Shown: positions 32,597 to 41,133 of the stretch, piece by piece | Position numbering within the stretch: the stretch's first letter is position 1 | Layout of the letters: each line of letters opens with the position of its first letter | Assembly (NCBI GenBank): GCA_018780145.1 | Contig: JADMKA010000089.1 | Span: 16,318-80,317 of the forward strand | From: Vitreoscilla sp. | GTDB lineage: Bacteria; Pseudomonadota; Gammaproteobacteria; Burkholderiales; Burkholderiaceae_C | Direction: 5' to 3' | DNA: 64,000 nucleotides | Notes under the pieces: model-generated | Databases searched by the model: none | What the model saw: only the letters and a program-made list of their open reading frames with translations | What the model was told of the DNA's origin: nothing | Translations under genes and position numbers: made by a program

Positions 32597-33042
32597 GAAG
32601 CCAGTCCGGAAAATTCTGTGACGAAGTCACGCACACGTGTCTCGAGGTCAGGTGATTGAAAGTCCAACGCGCCGCCCACTACGATGCCCAGCGCCAGGGC
32701 CAGCGGCCCGAGCACCGATGCGAAGGCCAGGCCGATGAAGGGCACCAAGGAGATCAGCGCGGTCGCCACCAGGGCTACGAGGGCGGCAAATCCCAAGTGG
32801 GGAAATGCTCGCAACAGGGACAACACGAAGTCGATGATCTTGCGGCCGACCCGCAGCACCGTCTGGCCCACGCGGGTGGCCAGCTTGAGAAGATCCGCCA
32901 GCAGGGCCTTGGCATCGGCCGATACCGACAGCGATTCGATCTGCCGCAGGATCTGAGCATCGCTGCGCTCAGTGGTGTTGATGAACGTCACCACCTCGGG
33001 TGAAGCCATCACATTCGCGTCCGAAACCTCATTCTGAGCCAT
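32593..33042 (-). CDS. Small membrane protein, partner of the TerB-like protein
   Basis: 149 residues from an ATG with AAGGAG. The N-terminal ~45 residues are acidic and soluble. Residues about 75-130 hold hydrophobic helices (Phe-Ala-Ala-Leu-Val-Ala-Leu-Val-Ala-Thr-Ala and Leu-Ala-Phe-Ala-Ser-Val-Leu-Gly). No family is recognised. The 4-bp overlap with the downstream TerB-like gene suggests the two proteins form a membrane complex. Confidence 0.7.
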   Translation of the reverse strand: MAQNEVSDANVMASPEVVTFINTTERSDAQILRQIESLSVSADAKALLADLLKLATRVGQTVLRVGRKIIDFVLSLLRAFPHLGFAALVALVATALISLVPFIGLAFASVLGPLALALGIVVGGALDFQSPDLETRVRDFVTEFSGLAS

Positions 33043-33395
33043 CAATCACTCCTTCCAGTTCACACCCCATGCCAGTATGGCAGCGTAGACTTGGCATCTG
33101 ACCAACAGGTTGCCTCAGGCGCCCAAACCCTACGCTGCTGACGCGGCGCAGCCTGCGATTTTGGGAGGTTTTCAGACCCGGGCCTACCCTGGCCGTGCGA
33201 ACATGCCACCTATAAAAGAGGGCTCGCGCGGCTGCCCCGGTGATCGGTCGCTGGCCTAGCGACCGCCCGCCAGACGGGCGTCCGTTGCCAGTCCACGCAG
33301 TTTGCTCACGCCTGCGGCCGCGAGAGGGTCGTTGGCCCTTGGCTGTACTCCGCGCGCCGCAAGGCGGCGGCGTCTGGCCACGCGAAGGGCTCACG

Positions 33396-33710
33396 ATGGA
33401 TCCTCAAGATCGCGCTCGAGGACCTGGGGCCGCCCCCCTGATGGCGGCCAAGGTTGCTCCCTCGGTGAGGGATGCCGTCGTCGAGGCGCAGTTCGGCCAG
33501 ATTCAGATCTCGGCTGAGTACTGGCCGGCGCATGCCAAAGAACATCGGCGGGCGAAGTCGCACCCGCTGGGCATGATCTGCACCGGGCTCGTGAGCTACC
33601 TCATCGTGCGCTTTGACGGCTACCTCTGGGTGCCTGTTTCAGCTGCCCATCTTCTGGTGAGTACCTCGTGGTCGCCAACGACGCGAGCGCGGCCAGCTGA
33701 GATGTCCTGA
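33396..33710 (+). CDS. Doubtful hypothetical ORF
   Basis: 104 codons from an ATG without a clear ribosome site. The middle (Gln-Ile-Ser-Ala-Glu-Tyr-Trp...Thr-Gly-Leu-Val-Ser-Tyr-Leu-Ile-Val-Arg-Phe-Asp-Gly-Tyr) reads more like protein than random frames. The flanks do not, so this may be a relic. The ~350 bp before it hold nothing I can name. Confidence 0.25.
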   Translation: MDPQDRARGPGAAPLMAAKVAPSVRDAVVEAQFGQIQISAEYWPAHAKEHRRAKSHPLGMICTGLVSYLIVRFDGYLWVPVSAAHLLVSTSWSPTTRARPAEMS

Positions 33711-33860
33711 AGCTGCCCGTCGCAGGCGTCAGCTGATGTCCGCCAGGAGCATTCGAGCTGGCCGCTCCCTTCCGTCATTCGAATGCAGTGCGACCGCTGT
33801 GACCCTGCCCGTGACCGTGGTTGGTGGCCAACCTCAGGCCCTGCGGTGCCCCTCTGGCGC

Positions 33861-35810
33861 TTAGAGGTGCATTCTCAGAAGCGCAGGCAACCAGCGCTTG
33901 CCGGCCAGCAACGCCTCGGCCTTGGCAACGGCTTCGCCCTTCTTCAACTTGCCCAGGAGCACCGACTCATCCGCCATGCCGGCCTCTGTCACTGCACTGG
34001 CGATCATCGCCTTGGACACCCGCGAGAGGTACTCCTCGCCGGTTGCCTCCCACCACTCCGCCATGTCCAGGCCCACCGCTTCGGCCAGTGCATCACTCGG
34101 ATGCCCCTTGCCGCCCGTCGACACCCCGTTGACAGTCCAGGCCGCGCACAGCGCCAGCAAGTCGCACAGCTGCTCGATCGGCAGCGCGATCAGCCAAGGC
34201 AACAGCTTGTCCTGGTCGCCTGGGATGCGCTCGCCCCACTGACCGCGTAGACCCTGCAGCTCGACCCAGGCGCGGCATTCCTGAATCGCCGATTCACCAC
34301 ACGTCGCCAGCTGGTGCTCACAGCCCCTGGCGGACAGATCCAGCGCAGTCACCGGACGCACCTGATCCAGCATGCGTTGCAGGAGGTTGTGGGCCAGCGC
34401 CGCCAGCGCCACCTGCGTGTTGTCAGCCAACGCACGTTGCAGCGCCACGGTGCGATGTGCCGTCAGCCGGCGCGCCAGGGCATCAGACACCCCGTCTTTC
34501 GCATGACCCGCCTCGGTCGCGACGGCAGCACTGGCCGGTGTCGAGCCCAGCCGAGCCTTGGTGGCAGCTGTCTCCGCTTGCTTGGCCGCCTTGCGATCCT
34601 CGGGCCGCACCAGCCCTCGATGCACGCTGACCTTGCCATTTCGTTCCAGGCAGACCATCGCCCCGGCATAGGAGAGCACATCCGGTGTCCACGCCGCGTA
34701 CTTCTGCTCCAGCCTGCCAACCTGCTGATTCAGCGCCCGCTGCCGCTTCTCCAAATCCTCGATGGCGCCAGCCTCCGCACTCTCGTCGTCGTCCTGGTCA
34801 TACAAGGCGTCGACCTGCTCACCCAACACCGCCGCCTCGCTCTCCAGGCGGGTCAGCTCTGCCTGCTCAGGGTCAGTCAAAGCCCGCCGCCCCTGACACG
34901 CCCGGCTGAAGCCATACAAGAAGTTGCCGGCCACGTCCGCCCGCACCTCCACCCACCGCCAGCCCTCAGCCCGAACCGGCTGAGCCACCTTGTCCAACTT
35001 CTCATCGGCCAGCCGCCGCAACAACTCGACATCGACCACAAACCCCTCATCCTCCCCTCCAAAGAGATCCCGCCGCACCGGCCCCCCTGCCGCCTCGTAG
35101 GCTTTGAGGCCGACAAACAGCGCCACCGGGCTGCCAGTGGAAATCTCGCGCTCCGTCAACAGCCGGCGCAACGCCTCGGGCTCCCGCTCCCACTGCCGAC
35201 CCTTGGTCGCCTTCCAGACCCGCTCCTGCGCCTCGTGGTCGTCGGTGACACACAAGGCCATCAGCTGCTCCAGCGTCATCTGGTTCTGGCGGTAGACCTC
35301 GAACAGCCTGGGCGATGCGCTGGCCAGCTTGAGCCGCTGGCGCACCATCAGTTCGGTCACCCCAAAGAAGGCGGCCACCCACTCGACACTGCCGCATTGG
35401 TCGAACAGCGTCTGATAGGCCACGAACTGGTCGGCGGGGTGCATCGCCTCGCGCTGCAGGTTTTCAGAAGCGCTGGCGGCGATGCCTTCTTCCTCGGGCA
35501 CCTCGATGACCGGCACCGGGAAGTCATCGGTGAAACCCTCCACATCGGGCACCCCGCCGTCGCGCAGCAGGCACAGCGCCAGGCGGCGGGTTTCGCCGGC
35601 GGCGACACCGGCACGGCCTGTGGGGCGGCCATCCTTGACCTCCGGCACCACCACCAGGTTCTGCAGCAGACCGCCGTGGGCGGCGATGGACAGCGCCATG
35701 CGCTTGATTGCATCCGGGCAACGGCTCTTGCGCACGTTGCTCTCGGAGGCAAACAGCGCGCTCAGCGGGTAGGACTTGAAGCCAGCAGGCTGAGACAAGA
35801 CGGACGACAT
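33861..35810 (-). CDS. Large ParB/RepB-domain plasmid protein
   Basis: 649 residues from an ATG with AAAGGA. Residues about 15-130 are a ParB/Srx-type N-terminal domain: a Leu-Ala-Leu-Ser-Ile-Ala-Ala-His-Gly-Gly-Leu-Leu-Gln segment and Gly-Glu-Thr-Arg-Arg-Leu-Ala in place of the usual Gly-x-Arg-Arg-x-Arg box. A helix-turn-helix follows (about 140-190), then a long helical and partly coiled-coil region to the end. Proteins of this size and order are common on integrative elements and plasmids and are not the segregation ParB, which is encoded at 51558. It is preceded by copy 2 of the shared leader. Confidence 0.82.
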   Translation of the reverse strand: MSSVLSQPAGFKSYPLSALFASESNVRKSRCPDAIKRMALSIAAHGGLLQNLVVVPEVKDGRPTGRAGVAAGETRRLALCLLRDGGVPDVEGFTDDFPVPVIEVPEEEGIAASASENLQREAMHPADQFVAYQTLFDQCGSVEWVAAFFGVTELMVRQRLKLASASPRLFEVYRQNQMTLEQLMALCVTDDHEAQERVWKATKGRQWEREPEALRRLLTEREISTGSPVALFVGLKAYEAAGGPVRRDLFGGEDEGFVVDVELLRRLADEKLDKVAQPVRAEGWRWVEVRADVAGNFLYGFSRACQGRRALTDPEQAELTRLESEAAVLGEQVDALYDQDDDESAEAGAIEDLEKRQRALNQQVGRLEQKYAAWTPDVLSYAGAMVCLERNGKVSVHRGLVRPEDRKAAKQAETAATKARLGSTPASAAVATEAGHAKDGVSDALARRLTAHRTVALQRALADNTQVALAALAHNLLQRMLDQVRPVTALDLSARGCEHQLATCGESAIQECRAWVELQGLRGQWGERIPGDQDKLLPWLIALPIEQLCDLLALCAAWTVNGVSTGGKGHPSDALAEAVGLDMAEWWEATGEEYLSRVSKAMIASAVTEAGMADESVLLGKLKKGEAVAKAEALLAGKRWLPALLRMHL

Positions 35811-35851
35811 GGTGAATCCTTTCAGGGAGGCCAGCCGGGCAGCGAATGCAC

Positions 35852-36110
35852 CCTGCAAACTGATCCTCTCGCTCGGACTCACCTCGCTCCGCCCCGGGGC
35901 GGCGGGGGTGGGGAGTATTCGGTTCTTCAGCAGCCGAAGCGGCGCGCCAGGTGTCTGGCTCGCCGCTTGAAGATCCCCCCACAAGGCCCCCTCACCCTTG
36001 ACGGGGGCTTGTGGGGGGAGCGCGGCGAGTCTGATGCTGCGAAGGCTGCCCACGCCCCGCAGGGGCGCGCCGAGGGCCCGCAGCACCTGCGGCGGCTGTG
36101 ACAGCTGGCC
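35852..36110 (-). promoter_or_regulatory. Shared structured leader, copy 2 (large ParB-domain gene)
   Basis: Starts CCTGCAAACTGATCCTCTCG like copy 1 and lies 42 bp upstream of the gene. It contains a striking hairpin: a C-rich arm (35974-35990) and a G-rich arm (36003-36018) pair over 16 bp with one bulge around a 12-nt loop. The remaining ~160 bp to the next gene hold nothing more. Confidence 0.7.
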
Positions 36111-36273
36111 TGGCGCAGCCGCCGCGCGCAGGCGCCCGCCCCACATCCCGCGGCCCGGCGTTGCTGAGAATGACGTGACCGCTCGGAGCGAGCGGGCGGG
36201 TCGGTTGAGCCGGGCCGCGCCGGTCAGCCTTCGCGACCGCGAAGGCCCGCGCCCCCTGAGGCAGGCCTCATGC

Positions 36274-36630
36274 CTACAAGACCGCCAGGAACTCGGGCGG
36301 CAGCTCGCAGTTCACCGGCGCGTCGCGGAACATCGGTGCAATCTGCGACGGGCGATAGCCCGCCAGCCCGCACCCGATCGGCGTCACCTCAAACACCTGC
36401 TGCGAGTGCATCGCTGCGTAACCCTTGAAGATGTCGACGTGCGCGGCGATCACCTCCAGCGGCAGCGTCCTGAGTTGGGCATCCTTCGTCGGGATGGCGT
36501 AGGCGTGCCCCTGAGGCCCCTCGCCTTGGCCATAGATCGCGCCATGCTCGCGCCTGGCGGCCAGCGCCGCACCCTTGCCATGGCGCCCGGCCAGGTTGGA
36601 TCCAAAAACGAAGACTTTGCGTGCTGCCAT
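36274..36630 (-). CDS. Macro-domain-like small protein
   Basis: 118 residues from the ATG with GGAGGG close upstream. The sequence opens with Val-Phe-Val-Phe-Gly-Ser-Asn-Leu-Ala-Gly-Arg-His-Gly-Lys-Gly-Ala-Ala and later has Ala-Tyr-Ala-Ile-Pro-Thr-Lys-Asp and Val-Thr-Pro-Ile-Gly-Cys-Gly-Leu-Ala-Gly-Tyr. This pattern is shared by many phage and plasmid proteins whose fold looks like a small macro (ADP-ribose-binding) domain. The enzymatic role, if any, is unknown. It is the last gene of a leftward three-gene unit. Confidence 0.65.
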   Translation of the reverse strand: MAARKVFVFGSNLAGRHGKGAALAARREHGAIYGQGEGPQGHAYAIPTKDAQLRTLPLEVIAAHVDIFKGYAAMHSQQVFEVTPIGCGLAGYRPSQIAPMFRDAPVNCELPPEFLAVL

Positions 36631-36648
36631 CCGGCCCTCCGACATCGC

Positions 36649-37479
36649 CTAGAACAGCGTCAGCTGATCCGCCTTCTCGATACGCTGCTCGACCACCACA
36701 GCACGCAGTTCCGCCATGCCGGCACCGGCGCTCGATGCGGCGGGCGTCGGCGCCGCCGCTTCGGCGCCCTTCGCCGGCTGGTCAGCAGCCCGCCGAGCTC
36801 GCTGAAGCTTCACATCCCAACGCCCGAGCACATGCGCCGGCGTCACCCAGTGGTCCCACTCCTTCAGCGTCAGCGTGTTGCCGTGCACCACGATCGCCGG
36901 GACATACAACAGCGCAAGCTGCACATAGGTCATGTGCACCGCCGTCGCATCGATGTCCTGCGCCGTGACATGCATCGCCTCCTGAAAATTCACCCCACAG
37001 TCGAGGGCCGCCTCGGCGACAGCGATCACCATCGCACCTGCACCGCAAGCCGGCTCGCCGACAGTCACAAAGCCATCCCGCTCCACGTCGGCCTTGAGGT
37101 CCCCCAGCGTCAACCGTGCCATCAACGACGCCACCGGGTACGGCGTGAAGAACTGCCCCTTCCACTGGTCGCCGAACTCGAAGGACATGAACAGCGCTCC
37201 CAACGCATCATGAAAACCCGCCTGCAGCGACTCCACCAGGTGCACCAGCATCGCCGGGAAGCGGTGCACCTCCTCGTTGCTGTACTGCGCGACGATCTGC
37301 AGGTATCGCGCCTCGCGCCGGTCGCGTTGCAGGCGATCCACCGCGTTGCTCAGCGAGATGGCAGCCATCTCGCAGAAGTCGGCGAACACCCGGTGCAGTC
37401 GATGCCGCTGGGCATTCAGCCGAATGAGCTTGGCGATTTCCTTCTGGTGCGGGTCCAGGCCGACATCGGTTTGGGCCAT
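36649..37479 (-). CDS. N6-adenine methylase-like protein lacking motif IV
   Basis: 276 residues. The SAM-binding motif I is clear (Gly-Glu-Pro-Ala-Cys-Gly-Ala-Gly-Ala-Met, about 142-151), and motifs X and II are recognisable (Gly-Gln-Phe-Phe-Thr-Pro-Tyr; Thr-Ala-Gln-Asp-Ile-Asp). After the Gly-Asn-Thr-Leu-Thr-Leu segment the catalytic Asn/Asp-Pro-Pro-Tyr/Phe motif should come, but the protein goes into a Pro/Ala-rich tail instead. It may therefore bind SAM without methylating DNA, or act as an inhibitor or regulator. It follows the DUF6573-like gene by 4 bp. Confidence 0.78.
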   Translation of the reverse strand: MAQTDVGLDPHQKEIAKLIRLNAQRHRLHRVFADFCEMAAISLSNAVDRLQRDRREARYLQIVAQYSNEEVHRFPAMLVHLVESLQAGFHDALGALFMSFEFGDQWKGQFFTPYPVASLMARLTLGDLKADVERDGFVTVGEPACGAGAMVIAVAEAALDCGVNFQEAMHVTAQDIDATAVHMTYVQLALLYVPAIVVHGNTLTLKEWDHWVTPAHVLGRWDVKLQRARRAADQPAKGAEAAAPTPAASSAGAGMAELRAVVVEQRIEKADQLTLF

Positions 37480-37483
37480 GACA

Positions 37484-37885
37484 TCAGCCCTCGCCCAGCT
37501 GCAGGATCGTGATGACCGGCTCGCCTCGATCGCCGGGCCCGCAGACCATGCTCAAGGTCACCAGACGGGGTGTCACACCGCGCCCGCCCCGGGGCAACCG
37601 GTACAGATCAAACGACGCCTGCGCGCCCCCTCGGCGGGCCGCCAGGCTGGCCATCCAGATCACATCCCACAGCCGCCCGGCCTGGTCCTGGTGGGCCTGG
37701 CGCCGGCTGTCCTCGTCGCTCCACTCCACGCAGTCCACCCAGGCCGCATGGGTCATGGCCACCGGAATCCGAAACCCAGCCTCCTTGGCCACCTCAGTGC
37801 AATCAATCAGCACGCCATCGGCAATCGCCTGCGCGCGCGAATAGACATGAATCGGCTCCCCGAAAACGCCGCAACGGTTCTGCAT
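37484..37885 (-). CDS. DUF6573-like plasmid protein
   Basis: 133 residues from an ATG with AGGAG. The start (Phe-Gly-Glu-Pro-Ile-His-Val-Tyr-Ser-Arg-Ala-Gln-Ala-Ile-Ala-Asp-Gly-Val-Leu-Ile) and a later Pro-Val-Ala-Met-Thr-His-Ala-Ala-Trp are typical of a small family found beside methylase and primase genes on mobile elements; the DUF number is from memory. First gene of the unit that includes the methylase-like and macro-like genes, and preceded by leader copy 3. Confidence 0.65.
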   Translation of the reverse strand: MQNRCGVFGEPIHVYSRAQAIADGVLIDCTEVAKEAGFRIPVAMTHAAWVDCVEWSDEDSRRQAHQDQAGRLWDVIWMASLAARRGGAQASFDLYRLPRGGRGVTPRLVTLSMVCGPGDRGEPVITILQLGEG

Positions 37886-37940
37886 GGCCCCGCTCCTGTG
37901 AGGTTCGATCACGAGGGACCAGACCGCCCGGATTGGCATG

Positions 37941-38240
37941 CCTGGAAGATCCTCTCGCTCGGACTCACCTCGCTCCGCCCGGGGGCGGCGGGGGTGGGCG
38001 ACAGCCCCTTCCCTCACGGGAAGGGGTGGGGGTTAGGTGGGGTTGGAGCCCCGGCAGCCGAAAGCGGCAAGCCAGGCATCCGGCTCACCGCATCAAGATC
38101 CCCCCACAAGTCCCCCTCGCAAGCCGACGGGGGGTTGTGGGGGGAGCGCGGTGAGCCCTCCTGGCGCCCGAGCTGCCCATCCCACCGAAGAGGGCCCGCA
38201 GCACCTCAGCCGGTGTGACAGCCCCGCCTGGCGCACCAGC
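37941..38240 (-). promoter_or_regulatory. Shared structured leader, copy 3 (DUF6573-methylase unit)
   Basis: From GATCCTCTCGCTCGGACTCA onward it parallels copies 1 and 2 and ends 55 bp before the gene. The hairpin is present: a CCCCCCACAAG-TCCCCC arm (38100-38116) and a GGGGGG-TTGTGGGGGG arm (38129-38144). Similarity to copy 1 continues weakly to about 38340. Confidence 0.7.
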
Positions 38241-38806
38241 TGAGCGAAGGAGCCCGCCCACATCACCGCGGCCCGGCGTCGCCGCGCCCGCCGTGCCACC
38301 AAGCGCCAGCGACTGGCGCGCCGGGCGAGCCGGGCCACGCAAATCAGTTTTCGCGCCCGCGAAAACGGCCACCCGGCAACTGGCCCCAGGCCGCAAGGCC
38401 AGGCGCCTTTGCGCACGCAATGGCGCGGTACCCCGGGGGTGGGCAAGCGAAGCGCGCCGGGGGTTGGTGGGTCAGCTGCGGGCGCAGTGCAGCGCCAGCG
38501 AAACGCAGCCCTCAGCAGGCCCAGCAGCCCCCACGAGGCAAGCCCGAGGGACAAGGTCACTCAGGCGCTGCAGCCGCCGCCAGGCGGCGCAAGGGGCAGG
38601 CGCTGAAAGCCCGCAGGGGCGAGACAAGCCGCAGGCGCCGGCTCGATGCCGCCCGGCACGCCATAGCCGGTGGCCAAAGGCGGCCAGCCCTCAGCCCTTG
38701 TCTATCACATCGACCGCAAGGAAGAAGAAGCCAAAAGCCAGCAAAAGGAAGCTGATCTAGGTTGGCGTTCACTTGATGCGCATGGGGGCTCGCATAGTTC
38801 GGCCCC
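38241..38806. other. Low-complexity intergenic region
   Basis: GC-rich, proline- and arginine-biased in every frame. No gene or site is supported. Confidence 0.4.
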
Positions 38807-38984
38807 ATGGACCCTGAAGTCACATCAGCCGCCCCCGAGTCACTGCTTGGAGCGGTCGCGGATCCCGCCAAACTGGTCAAGTTCTTCAAGATCAAGATCA
38901 CCAGCCAGTCCAACCCCACCACGCTGATCAGCCTGCTCGACAACATCGCAACCGAATGGATCGTGGCGGCTGAAGAACAGTGGG
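38807..38984 (+). pseudogene. 5' ORF fragment fused to an ssb remnant
   Basis: An ATG opens a protein-like frame (Met-Asp-Pro-Glu-Val-Thr...Lys-Leu-Val-Lys-Phe-Phe-Lys-Ile-Lys-Ile) that runs 59 codons to Glu-Glu-Gln-Trp and then enters, out of frame, a piece of ssb. The family is unknown. Confidence 0.4.
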
Positions 38985-39117
38985 CCGGTCTACATCGAGG
39001 GCAGCCTGAAGACCCGCAAGTGGCAGGACAAAGACGGCAACGACCGCTACACCACCGAGATCGTCGCCGACACCATGCAGTTGCTGGGCGGCCGCGAGGG
39101 CGGCGGTGGCGCCTTCT
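38982..39117 (+). pseudogene. Internal fragment of a chromosomal-type ssb gene
   Basis: One frame reads [18 protein letters not shown], then [16 protein letters not shown]. This is the second half of the canonical bacterial Ssb OB-fold. Start and acidic tail are gone. It is unrelated to the SSB-like gene at 26241. Confidence 0.75.
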
Positions 39118-39625
39118 GCAACGACAACATCACCGTAGTGCACGCGAAGAGCAGTTTCCTAGGACAAACCTCAAACAGTACCCAGTACCCGTACAACGCG
39201 CAATCCCTGGCAAGGTAGGGGAGAGGGGTTTACTCACACCCCTACGCCCTTGCCCGCGTCCGAAAAAAAGGCGAATCTAGAGGTGAACCGAACGGCTCAT
39301 CGAATCGAGGTACCTCGCACTTCACTACACTGTTTCTATGAACCAGCGATTAGGCCCACCCGACATGCCATGAACCACTGAATAGGCAGCCAAGCACGAC
39401 AAAAGCAGCTCCACAAATGACTCAGCCCAGCAACCGCGACCTTTGCGAGAGGTCACAACGCTGGGCTGAACCGGCCAGGCGAATACAGCTATGAACTGGC
39501 CACCTAACCACTCCGGACGAGTGGTGGGAATGTACCGCGACCGTTGACGAAGCTGCAAGCCCAAGCTTGTCAGCCCTAGTCCGCGCGCATCAAAGCTCAC
39601 GGTCCATCTTGAGAAAGGAGTTGCC
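39118..39625. other. Intergenic region with a hairpin
   Basis: An imperfect stem (CCCAGC...GCTGGG, inner GACCT...AGGTC) lies at about 39425-39465. No gene is supported. Confidence 0.4.
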
Positions 39626-39763
39626 ATGACGGCAACCTTCGACTCGAACCACCCGTTCCTGGAATGGGCACCGCACTGGGCATGGCTCCCGGTGATGGTG
39701 GCCAAGCTCCTGGCCATCTGGTGGGGCGCGAAGCAGGCCGGTGCGCGCAAGCGCACCCGGTAA
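39626..39763 (+). CDS. Small hydrophobic protein (45 residues)
   Basis: An ATG with an excellent AAAGGAG site 6 nt upstream opens a 45-codon frame. The product has an aromatic N-terminal part (Phe-Leu-Glu-Trp-Ala-Pro-His-Trp-Ala-Trp), one hydrophobic helix (about 20-35, Leu-Pro-Val-Met-Val-Ala-Lys-Leu-Leu-Ala-Ile-Trp-Trp) and a basic C-terminus. It looks like a small single-pass membrane protein with the basic end in the cytoplasm. No family is recognised. Confidence 0.5.
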   Translation: MTATFDSNHPFLEWAPHWAWLPVMVAKLLAIWWGAKQAGARKRTR

Positions 39764-39959
39764 CCTGCTGGGGCGTGGCATCAGCCGCGCCCCACTTCGC
39801 CTTACACGGTGCGGCGCCGGCTCGATCACGCAGCAAACGCCACGCCGCCAACCCCAAGTCCCCTACGTCAACGCAACCCGAGCGCTTTCACCGGGCAGCG
39901 ATGTTCGTGCTCGCCGAGGTCAAAAGCGTGCATTCCTTCTGCCGGTCGTAAGGGCGAAT

Positions 39960-40346
39960 TTGACCATCGTCAAGGTGCCGAATCGCCTTGCGGCCCAAGC
40001 TATCGGCACCATGGGGGTCCAACAAGCAAACTCAACGCCACGTTGGCCGTTGGCCGGCACGCGATTCGCCTGCCTGGTCGGCGCCGAGGGCGAGCCGCTG
40101 TCGCAAGCCGAGCAGATGGCGACGCGCCTCGGGGCCACGGTGACACGCCTTCGGCGGGCCGACTTCTTGAACGATACTGGCGGCCGCCATGTGCGCGCCA
40201 TCAGCCTGCTGTGCTCGCTTTATGACGGCATGCTTTTCAGCGGGCACGAGAGCGAAACAACGCGAAGCCTGCAGCGACTGTCTGGGCTGCACGTGCAGGA
40301 CGCCAAGTCGCTGCAGGCGTGGGATACCGCCGAGCAGCAGGCCTAG
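39960..40346 (+). CDS. Hypothetical protein of uncertain start
   Basis: A 128-codon frame from TTG (AAGGG upstream), or 111 codons from the ATG at 40011. The C-terminal half (Leu-Leu-Cys-Ser-Leu-Tyr-Asp-Gly-Met-Leu-Phe-Ser-Gly-His-Glu-Ser-Glu) reads like protein. A good terminator on the same strand follows at 40549, which favours transcription of this strand. No family is recognised. Confidence 0.35.
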   Translation: MTIVKVPNRLAAQAIGTMGVQQANSTPRWPLAGTRFACLVGAEGEPLSQAEQMATRLGATVTRLRRADFLNDTGGRHVRAISLLCSLYDGMLFSGHESETTRSLQRLSGLHVQDAKSLQAWDTAEQQA

Positions 40347-40384
40347 GCCACGCAAACCGCGGACTGGCGCCGCGAGTCGGACAC

Positions 40385-40445
40385 GCCAGGCCTCGAACAG
40401 CCTGGGCGATGCGCTGGCCAGCTCCAGCCGCTGATGAACCATCAA
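40385..40445 (-). pseudogene. Short duplicate of the large ParB-domain gene
   Basis: About 60 bp nearly copy 35297-35350 inside the ParB-domain gene (Val-x-Gln-Arg-Leu-x-Leu-Ala-Ser-Ala-Ser-Pro-Arg-Leu-Phe-Glu). It is a leftover of a second, lost copy. Confidence 0.65.
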
Positions 40446-40548
40446 GCCCCCTGCAACGTTGCGTTACGCGCCCGGCAGATTCCTGCAGTTGGTTGACTTA
40501 AACTTCACCCCGGTCGATCGCATTTCCTCCCTACTGATCGACCACTTG

Positions 40549-40584
40549 AGCACCGCCGAGCACACCTGCTTGCGGTGCTTTTTT
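40549..40584 (+). terminator. Rho-independent terminator
   Basis: AGCACCGC (40549-40556) pairs with GCGGTGCT (40572-40579), followed by TTTTTT on the + strand. Confidence 0.8.
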
Positions 40585-40608
40585 CTGTGCCCCGAGCACA
40601 GCTCCGGG

Positions 40609-41076
40609 CTACTGATCCCGCCTGTACCGTCCAGCCTCCAGACCGCTCGGCGCCCATTGATGAAACTCGTCCCAGGCGACAGTCTCAGGGCATTCATGCC
40701 GCAAGTCTGGATACAGCCGCTGCCCCATGGCCGCGAGGAAGTTGGTCGCCACGTCGGGCCGAAGTTCACCGAGCACCGACACGAACCGCTCGACCCACGG
40801 CCCTTCCTCTGCCAGCTGGAAATCAGGCCGATTCCTCAGGTCGACGGGTGAAGCGCTGTCGTAGATCAGCTCGCCGGCGACAGCGAAAATTCCCGCGCGC
40901 ACCTTCGAGTCCGCGACCAGGCCCTCGACAACTTCCAGCGCCTCAACCAGGTTGTCGTACTCCGTCCGTTCGTCGCTGAAGGCGCTATCCCACCCGAAGT
41001 GGTCGTCGCGGATGATCACCACGTCGCGCCAGCGCCTGGCGAGCGCCTCAACATCAAAGACCTGAATGCGGTACAT
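40609..41076 (-). CDS. Hypothetical acidic protein
   Basis: 155 residues from an ATG with AGGAGG upstream. Acidic and soluble, with Val-Val-Ile-Ile-Arg-Asp-Asp-His-Phe-Gly-Trp-Asp near the start and Tyr-Pro-Asp-Leu-Arg-His-Glu-Cys-Pro-Glu-Thr near the end. The family is unknown. The next gene leftward is on the other strand, so it stands alone. Confidence 0.65.
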   Translation of the reverse strand: MYRIQVFDVEALARRWRDVVIIRDDHFGWDSAFSDERTEYDNLVEALEVVEGLVADSKVRAGIFAVAGELIYDSASPVDLRNRPDFQLAEEGPWVERFVSVLGELRPDVATNFLAAMGQRLYPDLRHECPETVAWDEFHQWAPSGLEAGRYRRDQ

Positions 41077-41133
41077 CTCGAGCCTCCTGCAAGTCATCTG
41101 GCCCGACCCAGCCGAAGCGTGATTGGGCAGCCA

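Noticed and set aside
33240..33395. Hairpin GGTCGCT...AGCGACC as a terminator
   Set aside because: No T-run follows on either strand, and no gene clearly ends there.
34314..36101. 595-codon rightward open frame opposite the ParB-domain gene
   Set aside because: Antisense shadow of a well-supported gene; His/Arg/Leu-biased and without motifs.
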